A stretch of 64,000 nt of DNA from Falciphora oryzae (GCA_000733355.1 JNVV01000034.1:160517-224516); one strand, 5' to 3'. Counted from the stretch's first letter, positions 1 to 12,008 are shown. The notes: generated from the sequence alone by a model not told the origin. Numbers and translations: made by a program.

Positions 1-373
1 AAAAGACGCAGCGCATGAAGGCTCGCCGGCAACACTTGCCCAGCGCTCCATGCGGCAAAACAAAGTATCCAAGGCGCAAAAATGTCAATCTAATATACAA
101 GCTCCTCACAACCCGACAAGACGGAGTAAGCAAGAAAAAAAAACATGAGTAGCCGCTTCTAACAAACCATTCCCCCCAAAGATTATTACAAAGCCATAGC
201 CCCTCTAGCCAGGTATTCTTTTTAGAAACATAGGATAGAAACCGGCTAGAGGTGCAAAGGCATAGGTTTCGTCATCATTACCGCGCCTCGAGTACTGGAC
301 GCTGCTCCACGGGTAAAAAAAAACACACACCAGAAACGCTGGGACCCAAAACTCGAGGGACAAGGTCAGGACC
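1..373. other. Intergenic, 3' flank of the zinc-finger gene
   Basis: This stretch lies downstream of the stop codon of the minus-strand zinc-finger regulator. It has a few short A runs (for example near 135-143) and no coding-like open frame. It probably holds that gene's 3' UTR. No other feature is seen. Confidence 0.5.
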
Positions 374-3318
374 TCAAGGACCGAAGTAGCTGGACACGTC
401 GTCGTTGGTGAACATGCCATACTCCTCATCGAACTTGGACGGCATCCCGGCGACGAGTCCGCCCAGGGCACCGTACGGGCCGAGGCCGCTCAGGCCATCG
501 AGCCCGCCAACAAGATCCTCGCCTCCCGCGCCCAGAGCCTGGTACAGGTCCATGTCCTCGGCCATTGACACACCCGCAACGCCAGTGGCAGCCGTCGTCA
601 CCGTCGGGGGAGCACACATCCCGCCGCCCAGAACTTCCATGTCCGTTCCGGCGCAGCCAATCGCGTCTCCGTTGCCACCCATCAGGTGGGAGGGAAAGAA
701 GCGATCAGCGCCCGTCACGGCGGAGCTAGGCGGGGGCGAGCTCGACGCCGACAGCTCAGGTGGCGTGCCCGGCTGGTTGTGAGTGTAGTGCGAGGCCACG
801 CTCTTGGCAGGCGATTGGGGAGGCGCGGTTTGCTGCTGGTGCGGTTGCTGCTGGGGCAGGCCAAGGTCGCCACCCAGGCCGCTGTCGTCAAGAGACGTGT
901 CAAAAGGGTCCAGCAGGGTCTGGTCGCCACCGGTCCCGGTGAGGTGCGACGCATGCGAGTAGTCCGACATAGCTCCCGGCGACGAGGTCGGCGCTGAGGC
1001 ATCGGCCACCATGGAAACGAGGCCGGCCATGTCTGCTGCCGTCGTCACCGCTGCGGGCGAGAGCGTGGGCATGACTCCGGTGCTGCTGATCAGGCCCATG
1101 GGCGCAGTTGAGGGAGCGCTCACAAGCGAGTTGGCGTTCATGGTCGTAGTCATCGAGGCCGATGATTGCGTCGAACCTGTGGGGCCGGCGTTCGACATTG
1201 ACGTTGCCGGCTGAATCTGTTGCTTCTGCTGCTGCTGAGGCCCGGAGGACAGGGGCACATCATCCATCAGGTCATGGAATGGCTGGTCGTCTAGCATATC
1301 ATCAAACCCATCGTCGTGGCGGGACGGCGAGCTGGGAGCTGAGCTGTCCGTGTACCCGCTGTGAGACGCCTCCGAGGGCGAGTGGGAGCTGTTGGACGGG
1401 TCTTTGTTCTTGGCACGCGTGCGAGCGGACTTGTCGAGTCTAGCATCCATCTCGGGCCGGTGCTTCTTGGGCCTACCGCGCTTCACGACCTTGCGCACAA
1501 TGCCGTCAAAGGCACCGATGCACATTCCTCGCTGGCGGTGGCGCGTCAGAGCATCGTGCCGAGCGAAGCTGTTGCCGCAATCGCACGGGTACGGCTTGAC
1601 ACCCGTGTGGATTTTCGCGTGGCGCTTCAGGTCGTGTTGGCGCACGAAGCACTTCTTGCAGGTTGGGCATTGGTACTGGCGGTCGTTGAGATGCGTCTGC
1701 ACGTGCGACTTGATGTTCTCTTTGCGGCCGAACTTCTTGCCGCAGTCCTCAAAGACGCAAGTCCACTTGCCGTCTGTGGGGTCGGGGCCCTCGATGTGGG
1801 CCGAGATGTCGTCGAGCGTCACACCCGTCTCCGTCTTAGTCTCGTCAATGTTAAGGCTTGAGATGCTGGCGGCGCTGGCGATGCTGGCAAGGGACTCGGT
1901 GCGGCGATGGGGAGACTCCCTGCGCGACACTGGGGCGCTGACATTGCTCGGCGCGAGGCTGACATTTGGATGGAACATCATCATGGTCGCCTGCGAGTCG
2001 AAGTTGGTCGCCTGGAATTCGTTCCCAAAAGAGTTCACGTATGGGGTCACCGGGGTTGAGTGGTGGGACAGGTCAGGAGTGGCGTTGGCAGTGCCGTGCA
2101 TGGTGTTCATGCCCGTCTCGATCTTGCCAAACTCGTCGCTCATGTTCCCCAGGTTCATGAAGTCTGGGGACTGCAGCGGCATGGTCATGGCGTTGGCGCG
2201 CTGCTGGCTGGCCGCCATTGCCTCGGCCTGCTGCCTGAGCTCCTGGAAAACGCCCGAGGCGCGGTTGGAGCGGTTGCGCGGCTTGATCGTCTCCTCCATC
2301 GACTCGTCATAGCCGTCCGAGAAGCGAGTTGGCCGGGGCTGATGCTTGACCATTCTTTCGCAGGGGGTCTCTATCGGTGTCGGGGGAAAGTAACCTGCGT
2401 GTCTGGTCAGCCCTGAACCCAATGGTAGCGCTCAAAGCGAGGAGGCATCGAGAGCCGGTGGATTTGCCAAGGCTCTGAAGGGCACGACATACCTGTTACG
2501 TTCTGGGTTGGGGGCGTAGCGGGCCTCGAACCTCCGTCGACACTGCCCAGAGTCTCAAACTTGTTCACACGGTCCATGATGCCGTTGCTGATCCTTCGAG
2601 AGGACCGACGCGTGCTGGACGTGTCTCCCTCGGAGGTCCAGCCCTGCTGCGAGAGGGCAGGGCTGTCTTGGTAGCTCATGAAGCTGGGCGTGGACAGGGC
2701 ACTGTCAGGAGCGGGCTCGAATATGTCGAAATCGGTGTTCAGGGTCATGGCGCCTTGAGCGTTGGCGTTGAAGGCGGCCTGGTTCCGCCTCATCATGAGG
2801 CTGATATGGGCGGCGTCATTGCTCCCGAATTGGGGACCAGTCTGCAGGCCGCATTGAGCGGGATCAAACTGGTGGTGGTTGTGCTGCGGCGTGGGGTGCG
2901 GCGAGATCAGGAAGGTCTCGTCGCTCGCCAGGTTGGTGTAGGCCTGGCCAGGGCCTGGGCGTGCTATTATGCGTTGCTGCTGCGCTTCTCGCAATACGTG
3001 ATGCTGTGGTGTCGTTGGTAATCCTGGGTGGTTAGTGGTCGTCGAGCTACTTACCGTTGTAGTCGTTGTCGCGAAGTCCTGCCTGTTGTCGATGGTTGTC
3101 GGTTGTTGTTGCTGGCGTTGTTGGTGTTGCTGGAGCTGACGGATCTGATGCTGCCGAGTGTCGAGGCTGAGGCCTCGCCGATGGGACACTGGCTGCCGTC
3201 GCTGAATGTTGGGCAGGTTCGGGATCTTCACCGCTTCGAATGCCGTAGGCGTCGAGTTCTGTCGCCGGTGCTGCCTGTGGCGCGGATGAAGATTTGATGG
3301 TGGCGGATTGGACAGCAT
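374..3318 (-). CDS. swi5: Swi5/Ace2-type C2H2 zinc-finger transcription factor
   Basis: Two exons (3318-2493 and 2394-374) joined by a 98-base intron with a GTATGT donor give 948 residues. The ATG at 3318 is preferred over an in-frame ATG 20 codons upstream because the conserved fungal N-terminus (MLSNPP, then RRQNSTPTAFEAVKIPNLP) starts there. Three adjacent fingers occupy about residues 488-567. Fingers one and two are C2H2; the third is compact (CDC, then H and a terminal C after GM), as in yeast Ace2 and Swi5. Basic residues (GRPKKHRP) follow the fingers. The flanks are low-complexity Gln/Ser/Thr/Pro. Family knowledge: Ace2/Swi5 proteins drive M/G1 genes for cell separation and wall remodelling and shuttle to the nucleus under phospho-control. 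The target genes here are unknown. The splice is supported by frame continuity across the PTPIETP segment. Confidence 0.88.
2395..2492 (-). other. Intron of the Swi5-type gene
   Basis: The donor reads GTATGT at 2492-2487 and the acceptor is GACACGCAG ending at 2395. Removing the 98 bases joins the frame through Gly276. The open frame on the 3' side begins inside this intron, so reading it as a separate gene would be wrong. Confidence 0.85.
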
Positions 3319-5187
3319 TTTGGGGATGCAAGTCGAGTTCGGAAGGGGCGGTTGTCGTTGTCGGTCAAAGTGTCGCAATGAAGCGAACCTCTCTCAATGG
3401 GTTCCGAGACTGGAGGAAAGGCCAAGGGGGCGAGGTCAGCACATGCAAGCTCTCGTTGAGTCGTCTTTTCGCCTCTCCCCTCTCTCCCTATGTCTTACCT
3501 CACGCAGCGCAAGCCAAGCGGCCGGGCAAGCGGGATCTTGTGGTTGTGCTCAGTCGCGGCCAACGACGTTGCGGCAACCCAAGGGTTTGTTTGTGGGTGC
3601 CTCTTCTGCGAGGCAGAGGACGGCGGGGATGCCTTCTAGTCTAGCTGCCCAGCAGAGCTAGTCTGGCTCGACGACGCGGGTGGGTTCTTGGTGGTTTGCT
3701 TCTCTCTGGCGCGCAAAGTCCAAAGAGCGTACGCTTGTTCCTTGGTGTAGGAAGGGAGAAAAAAAAAATGGAGGTGTACAAGAAAGTGGGAATTCTCAGA
3801 TGCGACCTGCAGCAGCGGCGGCTCGCAGTTTTGGCATGTTCGCTCCCTTGCTGGCGATGCGGCGCACCTTCCTTGTTGACGTCGGACGCGGTTGCCAGAG
3901 GAACGCAGACTGGGCACGACCCCTGCGGCTGCGCACCAGTGGCAAACGACGGTGCTGGCGCGCCCGGTCCCGCGCTAACAGGCTGTCCACCCTCGGCCCA
4001 CACACACCCCTGCATCCCTGTTGTCCTCGAAACATTGGGCCCAGATTGATCCCTGGCCGGCCGGGACCTCGCTGGGAATCCGAAGAGCGCGGGCGCACAG
4101 ACATGGCTCGTTTGGGCAAGCTGGGAGTTGAGTCCTCGGTTGGGTCTGGGCAACAGGGCAGCAGGCACTTTGCGCTGCATGCAATCAATTAATGTGTGCA
4201 TGCGCACTCCCCTGAGCTTCCCCGGCCTTGTCACGCCTTGTGCCGTCCAACACGCGCATATGTGCTTCCTCATCCGGCAACACAATCGGGGTGACAAGCT
4301 GCCCCATCGGTCCATGGCCCATTTGCCTGGGCTGCTGTCACATCGTGGATCGATGCCACATGCATCCGGTCTTTGGGTTCTCTGGCGGCCGCGGCTGTTT
4401 GCCCGCGAATTAGTCTCTGTTCCTCCAGAGATTCCCTTCTATTTTGTTGGCTGTCTCGTGCTAAGGGGACCCGGAGCCGACCCGGCACACCTCGACTTCA
4501 TTAGCTCAACGTGCTGCCGGTCTTATTTATTAGGTTGGTCTAGAGAACATTGTGCATTGAATGCCGACCTGCAGACTCAGCCGGGCACACACGCAAACCG
4601 ACCTCATCGACCTAAGCTAAAAACAACCGGGCGATGGATCGTTCTGGCACGACGCGGCCTAATACTTCCGTGCATTTTACTTTTGTTTGACATCTATCGA
4701 CGACAGGGAGAGACACTTGCTGCCAACGTCATGACTCTATTTGGAAAAGCACAGCATCGGCCTCGCCAAAGTCTGCGCCCTGCCTCATGCGGGCGAGACA
4801 CGTCCTCTGCCTACCCTGACCTCCATGTTTGAATCCAGAGTCCATCATCGTTTTTATCGTCATCACCACCATTCGTCTTTGCCGTCGCCAGGGCCACCAC
4901 CTGTGCTGCCAGGCACACACGTGGATGCAAGCAACCAGGCCAGCAACACGAATGCAAGGAATGTGCTGCGAGCTTTCAGTTGCTGTGATTCTGGGGAGTG
5001 TGGAACTGCTGACTAGCCATGTCCATTACAGAGTTTGCCTTAGGTAGCCTCCCTGCCCACCTTATTAATTACCACCTATCTCTCAGATATCCATTCTCGC
5101 TCGACATGAACCGCATCTGCTGTCTCAGGTCGCCGAGGGCGACAGACTTTTCCACGAATCCACAATCGACCAAGCTTTGGCCAGGCC
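3319..5187. other. Intergenic: upstream of the zinc-finger gene and 3' flank of Mn-lipoxygenase
   Basis: This 1.9 kb holds the promoter and leader of the minus-strand zinc-finger gene and the 3' flank of the lipoxygenase. Open frames in it are short, differ between strands, and have no recognisable motif. A short A9 run lies near 3767. No RNA gene or repeat family is seen. Confidence 0.5.
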
Positions 5188-7152
5188 CTAGACGCTCAGG
5201 AAAAATGGGTTCACCGCGGGATTCAACGCGGTCCAGACAAATGGCATGCCCTGGCTGAGGCCCTTGCTGTCGAACCCCCTGCCCGCAATCTCCTGGCTTA
5301 TCCGGCCGGTCTCCTCGACGAACCTCGCGTTGGCCGCCGCGTACGCCGGGCCATTGCCGGCGAGCAGGTCGGGCGCGGAGAAGGCGTCGCGCACCGTCTG
5401 CTTCCTGTCCCCAACCTGCGCCCGGTTGAACCGCGCCAGCAGCGAGACCTGCTCCACCGCCTGGCGCTCGTTCGGCAGCCACGCCAGCAGGCCCGCCTTG
5501 GTACCATTGTTGACGACGGCGCCCTTGGCCGTCGGGATGGGCGCGTACAGCGCCGCCGGGTGGAACGGCAGCACGCCCGACGCTTTAACGGGCGAGCCCT
5601 GGTTCATAACATGATGGGCTCCGCCCGTGATCCAGGCCACGTGCGTCAGGATGTCCACCAGCTGCTTGCGCTGCCGCAGCGGCGCCGCGGGGAAGTCGCG
5701 CACCTGGGCCGGCCCGTTGGCCTCGACGACCCAGTTCTGCAGCTCGTAATCGCGCAGCAACGCGCCGTCGTCGGCCCCGTACGTCGAGTCGACGAACGCC
5801 TGTATGAACCGCCGGATCACCCGGGTCATGCGGAGCCCGTCCTCGTAAAAAGGGAAATGCGGCAGCGGCGGGCCGCTGTTGTCGCCGATCAGCCCCCGCC
5901 TCCGCAGGTCGTTCTCCAGGTAGCCCGCCTGGAACCCGCCATCGCCCTTTGCGTACACGGACCCGGGGAAGTCGATGGCGGCCGCGGCAGGGAGGCCAAA
6001 GTTCTGGTCCCAGAACCCGCCCGGGTTGAAAAGGACGGCCTCGCCCACCGGCCGGATGGCGTAAGCCTGGTACATGAGGCGGTTGAGTACGCCCATAACC
6101 GGGTGCCTGTCGCTTAGCGTCCGGAAGGCGGCCTCGTGCACGATTTCTGGAACCGTGTGGAAGAGCACGTGGTACATCTGGGAATGGAACAGGTCGTTGT
6201 TGTTAAACATGATCTTGGCCAGGAGCCAGTCGTTCTTGTCGTCAAGCGGCGTGTACGTCAGGTCCGCGCCAACGTTGGTCTTGATTGCCAGCGGCAGGAA
6301 CTGGTTGGACCGCGCGTCCAGGTAGAAGAGCCCCTGGCAGGCCGCGGCGTACCGCCCCGGCTGCGGTGTGTACTTCTTCTGGTAGCTGTGGTCCACGAGG
6401 AACAGGCGGCCGCCCTTGTGGAGCGCCGCGAGCGTGGTGGCCGTCAGCTTCTTCACAACCTTGGCCTCGACGCTGAACGGCAGCTTGTCCTTGGTCGGGT
6501 GGAGGCGCTTGAGGATGTAAGGGTTGGTCGACAGCCGCTCCATGGAAAAGAGCAGGTCCGAGGTGTAGTTGCTCAGCATGCCCTTTGATATGCCCTCCGG
6601 GACCGACTCCTTCCAGTGGCCGTTGTAGAGGAGTGCGAAGTCGTCAAGAGTTTTGAAACCGCCATGCTGCAGACCAAACCAGACTTTGTGTTAGTCCCTA
6701 AAAAAAAAAAAAAAAAAAAGACTTGGCTGCACCTCAAAACAGACACACGACTAGACGCATAAACATGGTCGGACACATACGTTGATGATATCTGCAAACG
6801 TCTCATTGGCTTCACGATACGCTGTTGCCGTCTGATTCGCCGCATCTTGGCGCCAGAGCAACACGTCGCGCGCCGATATGTTGTTCCCCAGCTCCCCGGT
6901 GGGGTAGAAGGTGGTCTGCCCGAGGGTGGATGGCCCGTAGAGGAAGACCTCTCTCTTCCGCGCTATACTGGCATTCCGTTCTCCCTGGTTAGGGTCGTTG
7001 TTGGGGAGCGTGTACTGGGTCGGAGAGGGAAGCACGGTGGTGCCGGAGGCGCTGGATATCGAAGGCAGCCTCGTCGCAGCCTCGTCAGCCGCAAGCGGCA
7101 ACGCTACTGCATAGCGCGCCGCGAAGGCGATGGCCAAGAGTGTGGTGCGCAT
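5188..7152 (-). CDS. MnLOX: Secreted manganese lipoxygenase (Mn-LOX)
   Basis: Two exons (7152-6781 and 6666-5188) separated by a 114-base intron encode 616 residues, against 618 for the take-all fungus enzyme. A signal peptide (MRTTLLAIAFAARYAVA) indicates secretion. The metal ligands are visible: His290 and His294 in HVLFH, His475 and Asn479 in HHVMN, and the C-terminal Val616 in PFFLSV. Family knowledge: Mn-LOX oxidises linoleic and alpha-linolenic acid to bis-allylic and 13-hydroperoxides, with manganese instead of iron, outside the cell. The last intron bases contain a T-rich run and a decoy acceptor (see findings). A TATA-like box lies about 125 bases upstream. The near-complete match in length, ligand spacing and C-terminus makes the call firm. 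It is the best taxonomic marker in the window. Its neighbour upstream on the same strand is a secreted sulfatase. Confidence 0.96.
6667..6780 (-). other. Intron of Mn-lipoxygenase
   Basis: The donor GTATGT is at 6780-6775 and the acceptor TGGTCTGCAG ends at 6667. A GACTAAC branch-like element lies about 25 bases before the acceptor. A run of about 20 T (transcript sense) lies upstream of the branch element and ends in TAG at 6700-6698. Using that AG would shift the frame by 31 bases. Confidence 0.85.
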
Positions 7153-8414
7153 TTTGCCGACCGAGTTGGGGCCGTGGGAGAGCGTTTGTCGGGTTAAGAA
7201 CAAACAACGACCGAACTGCTGCAAAAGTGACCTGGGGGGCAAACATGGTGTTAATGCAGCCTTCCCTCAAACTCTCTTTTATATCCTACTTATTCTCGCC
7301 CGGCCGCTGAAGGAACACAACCCTGAAAGGTCTACGAGGACTGACTGCGCCCGCTTCCAGCCTCGGGCAAGGCTTTCGGGTGTATGGTCAACTGGGCCGA
7401 GGGCTGCCCTAGCTTCTCCGGCTCCCGTGAGGCCACGGAGAAATCCTATGGGCCGTCTCCTCCAACCAGTCTCAGCCCCAGCTGGCTACATCCGAGAGGG
7501 CGTTCGGGAACGTCTGGCTTATTGGCCGCATTCAGTATCAACAATTTGCCTAATTCGCAGGAATAAGGCCTCGACGGGAAGCCACGGCTAGTGGTGGTCG
7601 CATTGGTTCGTCCAATGAGATCTCGGCTGTCAGCTCGGGCTGGGACGGAAGCTGCATTTTGATGCAAGCCATCGGAGCACAAGCGGACACATCGTATGCG
7701 AGTTTACCGCGATTCGGGGGTGACATGCCTCAGCAATACTGTGTTCTTGATGGTGCTATCTTACACCGGCGAGGCTCGGTGGGCCACGAGGACAATACGA
7801 AGGGTGGGCTAGGTTTTGGCCTCACATCACGCTGTTTGCGTGAGCGGTAGATATCGGCGAGGCCGAAAGGCCGAACCTGTGCCAGCGGGCTGGGCGGGTC
7901 ATTGTGCGCCATCGTCGCGTAGTACGTAGAGACACCTGGGAAGGGAGATCTGTAGCCAGGGGCCAGCGGCTTGAACCAAGTAGATAAAAGATCATTGGTA
8001 CGAAGCTTACGTTGGACCAGCCTCCAGCTGAGATAATTCCACTATCGCCGTCAGGGACACCGAATCCTTCACAATCTCCAAGTCAGATCTGTGTTCCCTG
8101 TGTGTAGATTTAGCGCCGATTGCCATTCTGATAGCATGCTCGAATTATTGGCCTTGGAGTTATTGTTACGAGCGGCAAAGACAGACAATCGTGTGATTAG
8201 ATGCGATGATGAAAGCAGACGTTGTTGTACAGTTTGGGTAATTCTAGGCTCTAGGCTCGTATCACGGACAAAGCACATAATCAGGTGTGTCCAAGAGCCG
8301 AGGCATCCTTCTAGCTACGGCTGACCAGCGTATTTACTTACCTACCAAACCATGTGCAGTTCCCAGAACCATATAGCGTCCACGACCCGACATATCTACG
8401 ACACACACATATGA
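7153..8414. other. Intergenic: Mn-LOX promoter and sulfatase 3' flank
   Basis: Besides the TATA box, a minus-strand CCAAT lies at 7525-7521, and an exact inverted pair of CCAAT elements (CATTGG, 5-base spacer, CCAATG) lies at 7601-7617. The remainder up to 8414 is sulfatase 3' flank with no coding-like frame. Confidence 0.45.
7276..7283 (-). promoter_or_regulatory. TATA box of Mn-lipoxygenase
   Basis: The minus strand reads TATAAAAG at 7283-7276, about 124 bases upstream of the ATG at 7152. The match to the eukaryotic TATA consensus is perfect and the position is plausible for a regulated secreted-enzyme gene. No transcription start has been seen. Confidence 0.5.
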
Positions 8415-10724
8415 TTAATTCCACCACTCGAGGACAGGAATCTCTGCAAAGTCACGCTTGTCAAGATGCTGGTCCAGCTCCTCGTCCGTCAGCTCCCTCG
8501 ACGCGCTCGCGATCTCGGCCCAGAGGGCGTGGCGCTGCTCGGGGCTGCCGTGGAATACGGTAAGATCCTGCTTCAGTTTCTTGGTCGTTTTGAGCGAGAC
8601 GAAGTTGTCCGTCGGCTTCCGGAACTGGGTGATGGCCTCGGCGGCACCCGGAGGGTAGTAGGGCTCCTCGTTGGGAACGTATTGGTACTGCATGCACTTC
8701 CCGAACTTGACCTCGGGCAGGCCCGAGTAGAAGGCGTCGTGCGCCGGGTCGAGGGCTTCCTTCAGGGACCTGACGGGCGAGGAGGCGGATGGCGGCTGCA
8801 GCACGGTCCAGGGGTCGCGGCAAGTCCCTAGCGTGCAGGACTTGGTCACGAGCAAGACGGCGTTGAGTCGTGTGAGCATGCGCTTCACGTCTGGGTTGGT
8901 GATGGCAGCGCCGCCGTCGGTCCCGTTAGCGCCCAGGGCCAGGTTGGTGAGCTCATAGGGGTCGTCGCGCGTGTTGTACAGCTCGACCTCGTTAGTGCAC
9001 CATTTGATGAGGAGCCACGAGTGCTCCTCGCCCACGAGGCGGAGCGATTTGTATGAGTTGTTGCGATTTGACCCGATGGAAGAGCCGTCCGGAGAGGGCG
9101 CCTCGAAAAGACCGCTGCCCCAAAATTCGACGTTAAGGATATCGCGGCCAACACCCGTGCCGCAGCCCTCGTAGTTTCGCTCTGGTTGCTGCCACTGAAG
9201 TAGGAGGCTGTGGCCGTCGAGCTGCGGCGGCAGGTCGGCCTCAGCAACACCGGCGATGTCGAGCAGGGTGGGCGCGAGGTCGAGGTGTCTGGATGGGAGC
9301 TTCGATTTAACGCCCTGTGGTATGTTGGGACCGCGCACAACGAAGGGCAGGTTGGTGTCCTCGGCGTAAGGGAGCGTCTTTCCTGCAGGAGTACGGTGCA
9401 GACCAATATGCCACCCGTTGTCGGCGGTGTAGATGACTGCGAACATGGGCAGGTTTGTTAGTTCTTTGTTTACCCGGTCCCGCACATGTATATTTTTACG
9501 GCCTCTACGGCAGGGAGGTGGGACAGTCCTAGCTAGCTCTCAGCACCAACCACATACCATAGGTGTTGTCGAGAACGCTCTTGGCCTCCAGAGTCGAGAG
9601 GATATCCTCGATGATCTCGTCAACGCCCTGGAGAGCCTCGATCCGCTGCTGGAACAGATAGTCGCCAAAGTCAATCCACTCCTGGGTCAGAGGCGGGAGG
9701 TCCTTAAGGTAAGTGGACTTCTGCTTTTGGATTGAGTCGGCCGGGTTCCAGTTCGGGTGACGCGGTGCCGACACATTGGCGAACATGCCTCTGTGCCGGG
9801 CCAGCGGCACTGGGGCATAGTAATCGTATTGCTCATGCGGTACAGTAGGAGCAATGGTGATAAAGAAGGGCTGCTCTTGTCCGGTAAGGTACTCCAGACG
9901 ATCGATACTGAGACAGAGTTAGGTCAAGCAACTAGATATGAGCTGGCTGAAGCAGAGGCGGAGGTGCTTACGACTGCGCTCTGAGGATGTCGCTCTGGTG
10001 GAAGCCCTGGTATAGGCGGGGCCGCGCGCCGTTCTCAGACATGACTTGGAAGTTGAAGCTCTGTGTGTAGGGGTCCGTCATGGTGTTGATGAAATCCCAT
10101 CCTTTGGGCGCGGGCTTATTATAATTGGCCACGCTGTAGCCATTGAGTAACTTGCCAATGTCTAGTCGGGTGTCAGCTGGGGGCGGGGAAGAAAGGGAAA
10201 AGCAGAAATCCAGATATGGAGGTCTTACACTCGACACGGTAACCGGCCTTTCTAAGCCAGTGAGGAAGATAGTCCTCGTCAAGCCCCGAGAAAGTGAACT
10301 TGTCATAGTTTCCTCTGCGCAGCGCCCATATGTTAGTCTAACACCCAAGTGATTTGGTGAATCTGAATTTTTTTTTTTTCCAAAAAAAAAAAAAAAAAAA
10401 TTATGCAAGAGATAGCAGTATGATGTAGTCTGCCTACCCGGGTGCGGATACGTGAGTGATATTAGTATTGTGAGCCATCTGGCCCCGGAGGAGCGTGACT
10501 CGGCTGGGGCAGCAGTTCGCCGTAGTGGTAAAATGGTTCGTGAACTCGGTGCCCTTTTGCACCATCTCCCTCTGGAGGACGGATTGGTAGGCAGTCGAGC
10601 CAAGCAGCAGATCCTGGTCGTCGCTCATGATGAGGACGATGTTGGGCCGCTTCCCACTGCTGGCCTGTGCCGAGGCCAGGGCGGCCAGGGGAGGCGCGAG
10701 GGCGATCAGTTCTGAGAGGCGCAT
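8415..10724 (-). CDS. Secreted arylsulfatase (sulfatase family, formylglycine-dependent)
   Basis: Five exons (10724-10438, 10314-10229, 10161-9972, 9907-9558, 9436-8415) with introns of 123, 67, 64 and 121 bases encode 644 residues. A signal peptide (LIALAPPLAALASAQA) precedes RPNIVLIMSDDQD, the N-terminal metal-binding motif of sulfatases. CCPSR at residues 71-75 fits C-x-P-x-R, so Cys71 is the predicted formylglycine residue. YTADNGWHIGLH near 307-318 supplies the second metal-binding Asp/Asn pair. Family knowledge: these enzymes hydrolyse sulfate esters, often to mobilise sulfur. The exact substrate cannot be told from sequence. All four introns keep the frame through conserved segments. 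It lies 1.26 kb upstream of the lipoxygenase on the same strand. Confidence 0.93.
10315..10437 (-). other. Sulfatase intron 1 with opposed A and T homopolymers
   Basis: This 123-base intron (donor GTAGGC, acceptor CTGCGCAG) contains, on the plus strand, about 11 T, then CC, then about 19 A at roughly 10369-10400. In the transcript this could fold into a hairpin that shortens the distance between donor and branch region. Confidence 0.7.
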
Positions 10725-12008
10725 CTTGTCGAGGCTACAGTTCGGGACTGCTGCTGGGACGCAGAGATGTTCTAGCAGTGCTCAAGGCTGGCTCCGAGGA
10801 ACACCGGTATCAAGCTCGGGAGGCGATATGCCAAGACCAAACCCGGGGCGGAGGGCCATTTTATCAGGAGCCCGCCAGGAGGACTGCCGCCCGACAACCT
10901 ACCGACAGCCGGGGCGGGGGTCTGAAAGCGATCGTATTGCCTTGATGCGCGAGCTTGCTCACACAAAAAAAGGTGCGAGGGAATATTCTCCGCATGCATA
11001 CCTACGTCGTAGGGTCCGCCCGACGTGCATGGGGTAAGTCCATTCTGGGCTTGTTTCTCCACAAGTTCTTGGTCCTTTGGATGGAGGGGGGGTACAAAAA
11101 GCTGGCAGATTAGGTAGGTGTCGAGCAAGTCGGCATGTCCAGCCTAATAGGAGCCCGTCTCGTCGCGCACACACACGCCTTCATACTCCTAGGTGAGGAC
11201 ATTGACATTTTCTTTTCTCTTTTTTTACTCCATGTTTTCTTCAAGTACGTAGAGAGGGCTTATTGACAAGAAAGGGAGCCGAAATCTCACCAGGGATGGA
11301 GATTAGACTGAATTGCAAGCTTGAGTTGTTGCAGTGCATGACTAGAGATTCATATCGGTGACGTGAACTCGCTGAGCGCCGTCGCGCGATGCAGGGATCT
11401 GGACGCGTGCACCACTGCCGAGGATTTGCCAGTGCGTGCCTGCTTCCTGCTGGCGGCCAGAAAGTGCATGCAGGATCGCGGGTTGAATTGAATTTTTCGA
11501 CATGGTCCGTGCATCTCCGAGTCAACAGAGCCGGCCGTCGTTCAGGTGCACAACTTATGCTAGGGCCCGGACCCCTTCAGGCCTGAGGTTGTGATTTGCT
11601 TCCGGCTTTTGTCCTCTCAATCGTGGCCCAGCCCGCCCTGTGGTCAATTGCCCATCGCCTGTTGGACGCGCCAGGGATTTTGACGACCGAATCGTCCTCG
11701 ATCTCTCCGAGTTGAGTCCGCGATTTGACGATACCACGCACGGCACAGCTGGCAATCCGTCATCCGCCTTCTACACCGCTGGATCGTCCTTGGCCTCTCC
11801 GCTTTTGGCCGACGCACCTACACCGTATCGCTGGACGCCCACACGCCCACCATACCGATAACGACAGGGGAACATCTGTTTTTGGCCTTTTTTTTTTTTT
11901 TTTCTTCTCCCTCCTTTTTCGCCCTTGACCACCCCCCTCCTCCCTTCCAGCTAGCCTCGACCAGGATCTCCACCTGATTGATTGCAGGCTGCTGGTGCAG
12001 TTTATGCA
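10725..12008. other. Divergent promoter region, sulfatase / CBS-PB1 gene
   Basis: The 1.28 kb separates two divergently transcribed genes and should hold both promoters. The 300 bases before the CBS-PB1 start are pyrimidine-rich, with a T14 run near 11889-11902 followed by C/T tracts, as is common in fungal leaders. No convincing coding frame is seen. Confidence 0.5.

Noticed and set aside
1392..2312. 306-codon plus-strand frame opposite the zinc-finger gene
   Set aside because: It is exactly antisense to the zinc-finger exon; its length follows from high-GC codon bias on the other strand and no domain is visible.
3024..3054. Possible 31-base intron (GTAAGT ... CCCAG) in the first zinc-finger exon
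   Set aside because: It is shorter than functional fungal introns and its removal shifts the downstream conserved frame; the region reads through in frame as Thr/Ser-rich sequence.
5188..10724. Mn-LOX plus sulfatase as a biosynthetic or catabolic gene cluster
   Set aside because: Only two secreted hydrolase/oxidase genes are adjacent, with no transporter, cluster-specific regulator or further tailoring enzyme; the Swi5-type neighbour is a general cell-cycle regulator.
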